NCBI RefSeq assembly: GCF_005503355.1 | Contig: NZ_SCMK01000004.1 | Span: forward strand, 1-64,000 | DNA length: 64,000 bases | Direction: 5' to 3' | DNA from: Sphingomonas sp. 1F27F7B | Lineage (GTDB): Bacteria > Pseudomonadota > Alphaproteobacteria > Sphingomonadales > Sphingomonadaceae | In this document: one piece after another, positions 42,979-50,788 of the stretch | Layout: each line of letters starts with the position of its first letter | Position numbering within the stretch: the stretch's first letter is position 1 | Notes under the pieces: model-generated | Seen by the model: only the letters and a program-made list of their open reading frames with translations | What the model was told of the DNA's origin: nothing | The model's database searches: none | Made by a program: the position numbers and the translations under genes

Positions 42979-44673
42979 ATGAGTTTTACCGCCGCCACCG
43001 CCGATCAGCGCTTCGTGCTCGAAACCATCGTCCGCCTGGGCGAGATCAGCGAGGAGGCGGCGGAAATGGCCGACGCAGTGCTGGAAGGCGCGGGCGCGTT
43101 CGCAGCGGGCGAATGGGCGCCGCTGGAACGGCTGGGCGATACCGATGGGCCGAAATGGACGCCGGACGGCGTGAAGATGCCCGCCGGGTTCGCAGCGGCC
43201 TACCAGGCCTATGTCGAGGGCGGCTGGGGCACGATCGGCTCGCCGGTGGAGCATGGCGGCCAGGGGCTGCCGGTGAGCCTGTCGATCGCAGTGCTGGAGA
43301 CGCTGGGTACGGCGAACATGGGCTTCGCGCTGGCGCCGATCCTCACCGTCGGCGCAGTGGAGGCGCTGGTGCACCACGGCACGCCCGAGCAGCAGGCGGC
43401 CTATCTGCCGCATCTTTCGACCGGCGCCTGGACCGGTACGATGAACCTGACCGAGCCGCAGGCAGGCAGCGACGTCGGCGCGCTCAAGACCCGTGCCGCG
43501 CCCGCCGGCGAGGGCAAGTGGAAGATCAAGGGCACCAAGATCTTCATCTCGTTCGGCGACCACGACATGGCGGAGAACATCGTCCACCTCGTCCTTGCAA
43601 GGACGCCGGGCGCGCCGGCGGGAACCAAGGGGATCTCGCTGTTCCTCGTGCCGAAATACCGGTTGAACGAAGACGGCACGCCGGGCGAATTCAACGACGT
43701 GCGCACCGTCTCGATCGAGCACAAGATGGGGCTGCATGCCTCGCCCACCTGCGTGCTGAGCTTCGGCGACCAAGACGATTGCATCGGCGAGCTGGTCGGG
43801 CCGGAGCTGGGCGGCATCCGGGCGATGTTCACGATGATGAACAATGCCCGCCTCAATGTCGGGCTGCAGGGCGTGCAGGTGGCGGAGCGCGCGACGCAGC
43901 GCGCCGTCGCCTATGCCCGGGAGCGCGTCCAGGGCTATCGCGACGGCGCGCAGGTCGCGATCGTCGAGCATCCGGACGTGCGCCGCATGCTGCTCAGGAT
44001 GAAGGCGCAGACCCAGGCGGCGCGCGCCCTGGTCTATCTCGCGTTCGGCCAGCTCGACCGGGCCCGGGCCGGCGACGCGGCCGCGAATGCGCGGCTGGAG
44101 CTGCTCACCCCGCTCGCCAAGGCGCATGGCACCGATCTTGGCAACGAAGTCGCCAGCCTGGGCGTCCAGGTCCATGGCGGCATGGGCTATATCGAGGAGA
44201 CGGGCGCCGCCCAGCATTTCCGCGATGCCCGGATCACCCCGATCTACGAAGGCACCAACGGCATCCAGGCGGCGGACCTTGTCGGGCGCAAGCTGTCGAT
44301 GGACAATGGCGGCACGCTGCTGGGGCTCATCGCCGAGATGCGCGGCGATGCCGAGGATACCGGGCTCGTCAACCTGATCGACGCCTGCGAGGAAGTCGCG
44401 CGCAACCTGCTCGCCAGCGATATGGATGACCGGCTGGCGGCGAGCTATCCGTTCCTGACGATGCTCTCCACCGCCGTCTGCGGCTGGCTGATGGAAGCCG
44501 GCGGCCGCGCCGCCGCCCGGAGCGAAGGCGATCCGGCGTTCCTCAGGATGAAGCGAGCCGCCGCGGACTTCTATGTCCGACAGATCGTGCCCGAGGCGAT
44601 GGGGCAAAAGGCCGCTGCGATGGCGAAGGCGGAAATGCTCTACGCGGTCGATGCCGCAGGCTTCGCCGCGTAG
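42979..44673 (+). CDS. Acyl-CoA dehydrogenase, long-form
   Basis: The 564-residue flavoenzyme shows EHGGQGLPVSLSIAVLETL, WTGTMNLTEPQAGSDVGALK, KIKGTKIFISFGDHDMAENI, FTMMNNARLNVGLQGV and GGMGYIEETGAAQHFRDARI with TPIYEGTNGIQAADLVGRKL, the conserved regions of acyl-CoA dehydrogenases with an extra C-terminal domain of about 100 residues (AidB/DmdC-type long forms of 560-600). It probably oxidises a fatty or branched acyl-CoA; the exact substrate cannot be told. Confidence 0.93.
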   Translation: MSFTAATADQRFVLETIVRLGEISEEAAEMADAVLEGAGAFAAGEWAPLERLGDTDGPKWTPDGVKMPAGFAAAYQAYVEGGWGTIGSPVEHGGQGLPVSLSIAVLETLGTANMGFALAPILTVGAVEALVHHGTPEQQAAYLPHLSTGAWTGTMNLTEPQAGSDVGALKTRAAPAGEGKWKIKGTKIFISFGDHDMAENIVHLVLARTPGAPAGTKGISLFLVPKYRLNEDGTPGEFNDVRTVSIEHKMGLHASPTCVLSFGDQDDCIGELVGPELGGIRAMFTMMNNARLNVGLQGVQVAERATQRAVAYARERVQGYRDGAQVAIVEHPDVRRMLLRMKAQTQAARALVYLAFGQLDRARAGDAAANARLELLTPLAKAHGTDLGNEVASLGVQVHGGMGYIEETGAAQHFRDARITPIYEGTNGIQAADLVGRKLSMDNGGTLLGLIAEMRGDAEDTGLVNLIDACEEVARNLLASDMDDRLAASYPFLTMLSTAVCGWLMEAGGRAAARSEGDPAFLRMKRAAADFYVRQIVPEAMGQKAAAMAKAEMLYAVDAAGFAA

Positions 44674-44752
44674 AGCTTCCCCCTTTAGAGAGGGAAGGCA
44701 TAGCCGAAGCCGGCGGACAACTCGCCGGCTATTGGCGCCGAATTGGCTGGAT

Positions 44753-45430
44753 TTACAGCGAGATCCCGAACCAGCGCACCAATGCCGCCTCGCCGCCGCG
44801 CGTGATCTCCAGCGCGCGGCTGCCCTGGCGGGGGCGCAGCCAGGCCTGGGCGACGAAATGCCGGTAGAGCGCCGTGGCGGGCGCGCCGGCAAGGTGCGGG
44901 CGGCGCTCGCTCCAGTCGAGGCAGGCGCGACAGGGCGCGTCGAGCGCCTCCGTGGCGACGCCGATCTCGGTGAGCAGCGCCACGCCCGCGCGGGTGAGCG
45001 CGGCACCGTCATGCGCCAGCACGAGCTGGCCACGTTCGGCCATGCGCCCGGCAATCGCCACGGCAAGCTCGCCGGCGAGATGGTCATAGCAGGTGCGCGC
45101 GCGGCGCAGCCCCGCGTCGCGCGGGCCGGTGATCGGGAGCGGGCGGCGCGACAGCTCCTCGGCCACGCCCATTACGCCCTCGACCATCCGCGCAACCGCG
45201 GGCGAGGCGAGGCGGAAATAGCGATGGCGGCCCTGCGCGGTGGGTTCGAGCAGCCCTGCCTCGGCGAGCCTGGCGAGATGGCCGCTCGCAGTCTGCGGCG
45301 TCACGCCGGCGAAGCGCGCCAGTTCGCCGGCGGTAAGCGCGCGCCCGTCCATCAGCGCGAACAGCATGTTGGCGCGCGCCGGATCACCCATCAGGGCGGC
45401 GGTTTCGGCAAAGGCGGAAATGCGCTGCAT
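44753..45430 (-). CDS. ArsR-family transcriptional regulator
   Basis: The 225-residue product has an N-terminal winged helix (MQRISAFAETAALMGDPARA, then LTAGELARFAGVTPQTASGH and a GRHRYFRLAS wing) and an unusual C-terminal domain of about 120 residues with PCRACLDWSERR. ArsR factors usually have about 100 residues, so this belongs to the longer two-domain subgroup. The Cys residues around CRAC and in RARTCYDHLAG might bind metal or react with a ligand. It is divergent from two small enzymes, separated by an inverted repeat, and probably represses them. Confidence 0.87.
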   Translation of the reverse strand: MQRISAFAETAALMGDPARANMLFALMDGRALTAGELARFAGVTPQTASGHLARLAEAGLLEPTAQGRHRYFRLASPAVARMVEGVMGVAEELSRRPLPITGPRDAGLRRARTCYDHLAGELAVAIAGRMAERGQLVLAHDGAALTRAGVALLTEIGVATEALDAPCRACLDWSERRPHLAGAPATALYRHFVAQAWLRPRQGSRALEITRGGEAALVRWFGISL

Positions 45431-45456
45431 CCGCGCATCATGCCCGCTGCGCGGGG

Positions 45457-45486
45457 GCGATGCTACGGCGCCGGCCGAAGCATCGC
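45457..45486. promoter_or_regulatory. Inverted repeat between ArsR-type regulator and its divergent genes
   Basis: GCGATGCT at 45457-45464 is exactly complemented by AGCATCGC at 45479-45486 with a 14-base GC-rich spacer. It is the only good palindrome in the 98-base divergent spacer and is the best candidate operator for the adjacent ArsR-type protein. Confidence 0.45.
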
Positions 45487-45528
45487 GCGGCACCGCGGTG
45501 GCAGAGGCATCGTCATGGAGGAAATCCC

Positions 45529-45858
45529 ATGCTGACCTGCTTCATTCGCTACGAGATCGAGCCCTTCGGGATGGAGGCATTCGCCGAATATGCCCGGAAC
45601 TGGGGCCAGGCGATCCCGCGCTGCGGCGCCGACCTGATCGGCTATTTCGGCCCGGCCGAAGGCTCCGCGACCACCGCCTATGGCATCTACGACATCGAAT
45701 CGCTGGCTGCCTACGAAGCCTATCGGGGTCGGCTGCGCGACGATCCGGCCGGCCGCGCCAACTATGATTTCGCCGCCCGCGAAAGGTTCATCCGGCGCGA
45801 GGATCGGATATTCCTCCGCCGGCTGTCCGCGCCGCACGCGCCGCTGGTGCGGCCATGA
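45529..45858 (+). CDS. NIPSNAP-family protein
   Basis: The 109-residue product has the dimeric alpha-beta barrel pattern of NIPSNAP proteins: MLTCFIRYEIEPFGMEAFAE, DLIGYFGPAEGSATTAYGIY and a C-terminal FAARERFIRREDRIFLR. GGAGGAAA precedes the ATG and the stop overlaps the next gene's ATG (ATGA). Its reaction is unknown; pairing with a second small dimeric-barrel protein and a divergent ArsR regulator suggests a detoxification or quinone-type response. Confidence 0.85.
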   Translation: MLTCFIRYEIEPFGMEAFAEYARNWGQAIPRCGADLIGYFGPAEGSATTAYGIYDIESLAAYEAYRGRLRDDPAGRANYDFAARERFIRREDRIFLRRLSAPHAPLVRP

Positions 45859-46184
45859 TCGCGGTGCTGTTCGAGGCGTGGCCGAACCAGGCCGGGCACG
45901 ACCGCTATCTCGACATCGCCGCTGCGCTCCGTCCGGAGCTGGACGCGATCGACGGCTTCCTGGGCATCGAGCGCTTCGAGAGTCTGTCCGAGCCGGGCAA
46001 GCTGCTGTCGCTCTCCTGGTGGCGCGACGAGGCCGCGATCGCCGCCTGGCGCGGCTTCGGCCCGCATCGGATGGCGCAAGCGGAAGGGCGCATGGCGATC
46101 TTCCGCGACTATCGGATCAGAGTCGCCGCCGTGATGCGCGACTATGGGAAGAACGACCGGGCGCAGGCATCGGATGGAAGCTAG
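45855..46184 (+). CDS. Antibiotic biosynthesis monooxygenase (ABM) family protein
   Basis: The 109-residue protein is a second dimeric alpha-beta barrel of the ABM type: MIAVLFEAWPNQAGHDRYLD, IDGFLGIERFESLSEPGKLL, SLSWWRDEAAIAAWR and MAIFRDYRIRVAAVMRDYG. Such small proteins act as cofactor-free monooxygenases or heme/quinone-handling enzymes. It is translationally coupled to the NIPSNAP-like gene. Confidence 0.88.
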   Translation: MIAVLFEAWPNQAGHDRYLDIAAALRPELDAIDGFLGIERFESLSEPGKLLSLSWWRDEAAIAAWRGFGPHRMAQAEGRMAIFRDYRIRVAAVMRDYGKNDRAQASDGS

Positions 46185-46481
46185 CGCCATTCTGCCGTGC
46201 GAGACGCCTTGCAACGCAGGATGCGCCTGCCTGACTCGCGCGGTCGGGCTGGTCGCCCGGACGCTCCTTGACGCCATAGGAAAGATAGGATCACGCTTGC
46301 GCAAGGAAGTTGCGAGATGCCGCGCGTTCCCGCAAAGCGTCCCAAATCTGACGCCGCGATACCTGCTGCCGGCTCGAACTTTCACTAGGTCTTAGACTCA
46401 TGAACGATCACTGTCGGCACGAGGGTTGAACGGCAGACATTGGGTGGAAAGCTGCCGTCGGCATTGCGGGTCGTCGCATCG
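46185..46481. other. Intergenic stretch with a short repeat
   Basis: No gene is supported. It contains one copy (46439-46458) of a 20-base sequence repeated at 47279. The base composition drops from the surrounding housekeeping level, and this marks the beginning of a small accessory pocket that runs to about 47800. Confidence 0.4.
46439..46458. repeat. 20-bp direct repeat, copy 1
   Basis: ATTGGGTGGAAAGCTGCCGT is identical to the copy at 47279-47298, exactly 840 bases away and in the same orientation. It resembles the GGGTGGAAAGC elements dispersed in sphingomonad genomes. The two copies bracket the hypothetical gene at 46482-47144. Confidence 0.8.
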
Positions 46482-47144
46482 TCACATCGGGGTGGCACTC
46501 GCTGATGTCGGATCGCCCGTTGTCTCCCAGCGGATGCCCTCTGCTCCCGTTGCGCGAAGCCAGTCATCTACAAGCCATGCGAGCCCTTGAAGTGCGATGC
46601 CGGACCGCAAATGAACAACGAACCTTCCAGCACCGTCATCGATGAGGTGCACGCGATGGAATTGGTTCTGAATCCACGACACCCAAACAGTTCGCCGACC
46701 AAGCAGCGGGGGCAGCACTTTCTTGCCACTTGCTCGAAGGTAGGTGCGGAGGTCGTTGGCAATCTGTGACGCGGAGGTTGGAGGGTTGATGCCCACAGGC
46801 ATGCTGAAGATCACGCGATCTCGAAGAGCGGGCGGTGAGTCTGGCGTATGCGGATAGTCAGCCTGATCGGTCATGCCCGCTCGCGCCAGTCTGTCGAGCA
46901 GCGCTGCTTCATGACCACGATATCGGATACAGTCGACCTCGCTCGACCACATTGCCCGTATGGTTCTGTCGACTTCGTCTTGCGAGCTGGGCTGCCGCTT
47001 GACGAAGCAGTAATCCTCACCAGTCTGGAACACCTCGGGCGCGATACCCTCGGGCACGCCGCACAAGAGGCAACAGTCCGGTTCAACATAGAAATCGCCT
47101 TCGTCGGAGATGGCGGCATACGCAGGTGGCGGCAACGTTTTCAT
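46482..47144 (-). CDS. Hypothetical protein with CCxxC motif
   Basis: The 220-residue product begins MKTLPPPAYAAISDEGDFYV followed by EPDCCLLCGVPEGIAPEVF (about residues 22-40), a Cys pattern reminiscent of ferredoxin or zinc sites, then GEDYCFVKRQ. The second half holds WVSWIQNQFHRVHLIDDGAG and looks like a separate small domain. I do not recognise a named family. It is bracketed by 20-bp direct repeats and stands alone in an accessory pocket, so it may have been gained recently; immunity or redox roles are possible. Confidence 0.6.
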   Translation of the reverse strand: MKTLPPPAYAAISDEGDFYVEPDCCLLCGVPEGIAPEVFQTGEDYCFVKRQPSSQDEVDRTIRAMWSSEVDCIRYRGHEAALLDRLARAGMTDQADYPHTPDSPPALRDRVIFSMPVGINPPTSASQIANDLRTYLRASGKKVLPPLLGRRTVWVSWIQNQFHRVHLIDDGAGRFVVHLRSGIALQGLAWLVDDWLRATGAEGIRWETTGDPTSASATPM

Positions 47145-47278
47145 GCGTTTACGATAATCGGCCTTGCTTAGTGAGGCTACCGTATCGCGGCTTCTGGGCT
47201 GCGCCCGGAATCTCAGCTATTGGGGCGTAGGCTGCCTGGCCGTTCCGGGACTGGTCATTGCCCGGCCAAGCGGCCGGG

Positions 47279-47298
47279 ATTGGGTGGAAAGCTGCCGT
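47279..47298. repeat. 20-bp direct repeat, copy 2
   Basis: This copy is identical to 46439-46458 and lies about 135 bases upstream of the hypothetical gene it brackets. Flanking sequences of the copies differ, so only the short element itself is shared. Confidence 0.8.
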
Positions 47299-47308
47299 TC
47301 CGGTCACA

Positions 47309-47614
47309 TTACTGGGGGCAGCGAGTACCGTCGTGGCTGTAAGCACAGACATAACTTTCCACGACACGTGCCTTGCCATCTCGCAGGTTGGCAGCCGATC
47401 CGGAAGATACGGCTGCTTTCGCGGCTTCGATCGCAAGATCATCGCAGTTTCTGGCAAACTGTTGGGCCTCAGCGAAAGTGGGTTGCTTGCCCAGCTTTAC
47501 TGCTTGGTCGCGCATGCAGTGGCGGAACGCCACCTCAGGATGTTCTGACGCACGCTGACAACTAGCGAGAAAGCATGTTGCAAGCGTGACGTTAATGACA
47601 ATCTGCCGGCGCAT
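47309..47614 (-). CDS. Small putative lipoprotein
   Basis: The 101-residue product starts MRRQIVINVTLATCFLASC, a basic n-region, hydrophobic core and lipobox FLASC, so it is a predicted lipoprotein. The mature part has four Cys residues and helical sequence (FAEAQQFARNCDDLAIEAAK). I do not recognise a family. It lies in the accessory pocket next to the repeat copy and may be of foreign origin. Confidence 0.55.
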   Translation of the reverse strand: MRRQIVINVTLATCFLASCQRASEHPEVAFRHCMRDQAVKLGKQPTFAEAQQFARNCDDLAIEAAKAAVSSGSAANLRDGKARVVESYVCAYSHDGTRCPQ

Positions 47615-47790
47615 CGATTAATGATACGATCAACTCGCACGTCCGCAACTGGGACGGAAGCCGCCAGGCCGCTTTATGAGTCTACGGCCTAATTTTCGCG
47701 AGTCGCCCGGCGTCACGCTGTCGGAGACGAACCGAGCCCAATTGCCCCGGCCACATGCCCGGAAGCAATCCGATCCCGGATATCGTACAT

Positions 47791-47818
47791 TCTAGTTGTA
47801 GCGGTCTAGTTGTAGCGG
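47791..47818. repeat. 14-bp tandem duplication at a lipoprotein gene's 3' end
   Basis: TCTAGTTGTAGCGG occurs twice in direct succession. The second unit holds the natural stop and last codons (..NRYN) of the lipoprotein gene that ends at 47806; the first unit is a non-coding duplicate right after the stop. Confidence 0.8.
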
Positions 47819-48102
47819 TTGCCGCCGGGTTCGGCCCGAAAGCCGTTGTCGCCGCGCGCGCAACGCTCGTCCTCGGGATGCTTCTTGCAGAGCTTGCGCA
47901 GTTCCTTGCCCTCGCGCGCTTCCTGCTCGCGCATCTTGCGGCCATAGTTGCGATCGGCCTCGTCCTGGCTCGTCGTCGACCAGTCGACCACCTTCGCCCC
48001 CGCCTTCACCGGCATGGTAGCGACATCGACCACGGTCTTGGCGATGCAGCCGCCGGTCAGCAATGGCAGCGCGGCACAGATCGGAACCAGAAACTTGCGC
48101 AT
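47806..48102 (-). CDS. Small putative lipoprotein
   Basis: The 98-residue product begins MRKFLVPICAALPLLTGGC, a clear lipoprotein signal with lipobox LTGGC at residues 15-19. The mature part is charged and helical (REQEAREGKELRKLCKKHPE) with a Cys pair that could form a disulfide. The ATG at 48102 is chosen because GAGGG lies 5 bases before it; a start 4 codons upstream is possible. It follows glpQ by 17 bases on the same strand and may share its transcript. Function unknown. Confidence 0.7.
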   Translation of the reverse strand: MRKFLVPICAALPLLTGGCIAKTVVDVATMPVKAGAKVVDWSTTSQDEADRNYGRKMREQEAREGKELRKLCKKHPEDERCARGDNGFRAEPGGNRYN

Positions 48103-48119
48103 GAAAACCCTCATCCCCC

Positions 48120-49196
48120 CTAGTGCGCGCGCGGCCCCGCCGCCATATCCCGCGCATCGACGCCGATATGGGGGAAATCGGTGAAGAAACCGTCCACGCC
48201 GAGCCCGATGAAATACAGGATTTCATCCTTCAATCGACCATGGTCGACCGGATTTGCGCCAGAGCGGTAGTCCGGCAGGAGGAAGAAGTTCTCCGCCCGG
48301 AACGTCCAGGGATGAAGCTTGAGCCCCACGGCATGCGCATCGGCGACCAGCGTGGTCGCCGGGCCGGAAGCCGGCTGGATCATCGTCAGTTCGGGCCCGA
48401 TGCCATAGGCATAGGCGGCCACCGCCTTCAGCCCTTCGGACGTGGCCATCGCCTTGTAGCTGGGCTGCGCGCCGTCCGCCGGGCCGCCGTTCACCGCCAT
48501 CAGCTGGATCAGCCGCACCTTGGTCATCGTCTTCAGCTTCTTGAGATTGTCCACCTCGAACGACTGGATGAACACCGGCGCATCGGCGCGGTCCCAGCCG
48601 GCCGCCTTGAGCTTGTCGACCAGCCGTTGCTCGAGCGGCAGGCCGATCGAGGCGAAATAGGTCGGATGCTTGGTCTCGGGATAGATGCCGATCGTCCGCC
48701 CCGTCTCCCGCGAGCCCTTCTTGGCGAGCGCGATCACTTCGTCGAGCGTCGGAATCTCGGCCTGGCCGTCATATTTGGTGTTGCCCGGGCGGATCTTGGG
48801 CAGCCGCTCCTTGGCGCGCAGCGTCTTCAGCTCGGCGAGCGTGAAATCCTCGGTGAACCAGCCGGTGAGTTTCTCGCCGTCGATCGTCTTGGTCGTCTTG
48901 CGCGCCGCGAACTCGGGATGATCCGCCACATCGGTGGTATCGGCGATGTTGTTCTCGTGCCGGGCGACGAGCACGCCGTCCTTGGTCGGCACCAGATCGG
49001 GCTCGATGAAATCGGCGCCCTGCTCGATCGCGCGCCGATACGAAAGCAGCGTGTGCTCGGGGCGCTCGCCCGAAGCGCCGCGATGCGCGATGACGATGAC
49101 CTTGTCGGCTTTCCCATGCATGGCATGATCCTGCCCCAACGCGACGCCCGGCACCATCGTCATCAGCGTCAGCGCGGCAATCAGCGATCTCGTCAC
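48120..49196 (-). CDS. glpQ: Glycerophosphodiester phosphodiesterase, periplasmic
   Basis: The 358-residue enzyme has a signal peptide (ALTLMTMVPGVALGQ), then VIVIAHRGASGERPEHTLLS with the first catalytic His, FIEPDLVPTKDGVLVARHEN with Glu/Asp metal ligands and second His, and GIYPETKHPTYF later, matching GlpQ/GDPD. It cleaves deacylated phospholipids to glycerol-3-phosphate and an alcohol. The length equals Escherichia GlpQ (about 358). No glpT transporter gene is adjacent. Confidence 0.95.
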   Translation of the reverse strand: MTRSLIAALTLMTMVPGVALGQDHAMHGKADKVIVIAHRGASGERPEHTLLSYRRAIEQGADFIEPDLVPTKDGVLVARHENNIADTTDVADHPEFAARKTTKTIDGEKLTGWFTEDFTLAELKTLRAKERLPKIRPGNTKYDGQAEIPTLDEVIALAKKGSRETGRTIGIYPETKHPTYFASIGLPLEQRLVDKLKAAGWDRADAPVFIQSFEVDNLKKLKTMTKVRLIQLMAVNGGPADGAQPSYKAMATSEGLKAVAAYAYGIGPELTMIQPASGPATTLVADAHAVGLKLHPWTFRAENFFLLPDYRSGANPVDHGRLKDEILYFIGLGVDGFFTDFPHIGVDARDMAAGPRAH

Positions 49197-49257
49197 GAAA
49201 CTCTCCCTTCGCTACGAAATCGGGCCTAGGCTCCGGATGTGACGGTTACGAGGCGAT

Positions 49258-50169
49258 ATGGCGGATAACGACAGCGTGCTTGCGGCGGCCCGGGCCTGGA
49301 AGGGCGCGCGGCTGGCGCTGGCCACCGTCGTCTCGACCTGGGGATCGGCGCCCCGGCCGCCCGGAAGCCATATGCTCGTTCACCAGGACGGGCGGTTCGA
49401 AGGCTCGGTCTCGGGCGGCTGCGTGGAAACCGACATCCTCCAGGCCGCCGCCGAAGTGATCGCCGGCGCGCCCGCAATGGTGAAACATTATGGCGTCGCC
49501 GATCCGGCGGCCTGGGAAGTGGGCCTGCCCTGCGGCGGGGAGATTTCGGTGCTCGTCCAGCCCGTCTGCGAAGAGGGCTTCCCCCCTGCCCTGTTCGACG
49601 CGATCGACGCCGCGCGCGGCCGGGGCGAGCCCCTCGACGTCGGCACCGATCTCGCCACGGGTCGCTCGGCACCGGGCACGGGCGGGTTCCGCAACCGTTA
49701 CGAGCCGCCGCGCCGGCTGCTGATCATAGGCGCCGTGCAGATCGCCCAGTCGCTCGCCGGCCTCGCCCGCGAGATCGGCATCCGCACATATGTCATCGAT
49801 CCGCGCGGGAGATTTTTGACGCCCGAGCGTTTCCCCGGCGTAATGCTCGACGACCGCTGGCCAGACGAAGCCGTGGCAACCCTGCGTCCCGATCCGGCCA
49901 CGGCCGTGGTGACGCTGAGCCACGACCCCAAGATCGACGACGCGGCGCTGGCTGCGGCGCTAGGTTTCCCGACGGGCTATGTCGCCGCGCTGGGTTCGCG
50001 CCGCAGTCACGCCGCACGCCTCGAACGGCTCGCCGCCGCCGGGGTCGCGCCCGCCGATCTCGCACGTATCGAGGGACCCGCCGGCCTCGCCATCGGTGCG
50101 GTCGGCCCCGCCGAGATCGCCCTCTCCATTGCCGCAGCCATGGTGAAGACCCTCCATGATCACGCCTGA
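49258..50169 (+). CDS. XdhC-family protein
   Basis: The 303-residue product has an N-terminal XdhC/CoxF domain (STWGSAPRPPGSHM, FEGSVSGGCVETDILQ, GLPCGGEISVLVQP) and a C-terminal Rossmann domain (PRRLLIIGAVQIAQSLAGLA, YVAALGSRRSHAARLERL). XdhC binds molybdenum cofactor and delivers it after sulfuration to xanthine dehydrogenase-type enzymes. It overlaps the cytidylyltransferase-like gene by 14 bases, a standard pairing, but no molybdoenzyme gene is in the window. Confidence 0.9.
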   Translation: MADNDSVLAAARAWKGARLALATVVSTWGSAPRPPGSHMLVHQDGRFEGSVSGGCVETDILQAAAEVIAGAPAMVKHYGVADPAAWEVGLPCGGEISVLVQPVCEEGFPPALFDAIDAARGRGEPLDVGTDLATGRSAPGTGGFRNRYEPPRRLLIIGAVQIAQSLAGLAREIGIRTYVIDPRGRFLTPERFPGVMLDDRWPDEAVATLRPDPATAVVTLSHDPKIDDAALAAALGFPTGYVAALGSRRSHAARLERLAAAGVAPADLARIEGPAGLAIGAVGPAEIALSIAAAMVKTLHDHA

Positions 50170-50788
50170 CCAGACCGCCCTTGTCCTGCTCGCCGCCGGC
50201 CGCTCGCGCCGCTTCAACGACGGTGACAAGCTTGCCGAGCCGTTCCTCGACAAACCGCTCGCCTATCATGTGGTGACGGCGCTCGAGCGCGTCCCCTTCC
50301 GTGCGCGGATCGCCGTGGTGTCCGGCACCGCGCTCGATTTCGCCGCCCTGGGCTATGACGTGGTCGAGAACCCCGATCCCGCACTCGGCCAGGCGCACTC
50401 GCTCGGCTTCGGCGTGGCGCAGGCGCTGGGCTGCGAGGCAGTGCTCGTCGCACTGGCCGACATGCCGCGCGTCACTGCCGCGCATGTCCACCGGCTGATG
50501 GACGCCGCCGACGGCCCGGCGACGATCGTCGCCTCTTCCGACGGGGTGCAGCCGATGCCGCCGGCCCTGTTCGGCAAGGACCAGTTCCCGGCGCTGATGC
50601 AGCTGGAAGGGGATCATGGCGCGCGCGAGCTGATCATGCGCGGGCACCACGTCATCGCCCCGCCTTCCGAGCTGGTCGACATCGACACCCAGGCCGATCT
50701 GCGCGCGCTGCGAGAGCGCTACGGCCTGCGTACCGACGGCCTGCCACCCGCACCCGTCACTCGTGACGAAGCGCGTCGATCGGATTGA
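50156..50788 (+). CDS. MocA-like molybdenum cofactor nucleotidyltransferase
   Basis: The 210-residue protein has the MobA-type nucleotide-binding start TALVLLAAGRSRRFNDGDKL, then ENPDPALGQAHSLGFGVAQA, VLVALADMPRVTAAHVHRL and GDHGARELI, as in CTP:molybdopterin cytidylyltransferases (MocA) and related enzymes. It probably makes the dinucleotide form of the cofactor used by the XdhC-dependent enzyme. Its 3' end overlaps the convergent macB-type permease gene by 32 bases. Confidence 0.87.
   Translation: MITPDQTALVLLAAGRSRRFNDGDKLAEPFLDKPLAYHVVTALERVPFRARIAVVSGTALDFAALGYDVVENPDPALGQAHSLGFGVAQALGCEAVLVALADMPRVTAAHVHRLMDAADGPATIVASSDGVQPMPPALFGKDQFPALMQLEGDHGARELIMRGHHVIAPPSELVDIDTQADLRALRERYGLRTDGLPPAPVTRDEARRSD

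Noticed and set aside
44676..44697. CTTCCC..GGGAAG hairpin after the acyl-CoA dehydrogenase gene
   Set aside because: The 6-bp stem with a 10-base loop and no T-tract is too weak to call a terminator.
42922..45087. Minus-strand extension of the Sua5-type gene
   Set aside because: The frame is open far upstream, but it is antisense to the acyl-CoA dehydrogenase and has no recognisable domain. The family begins near 42921.
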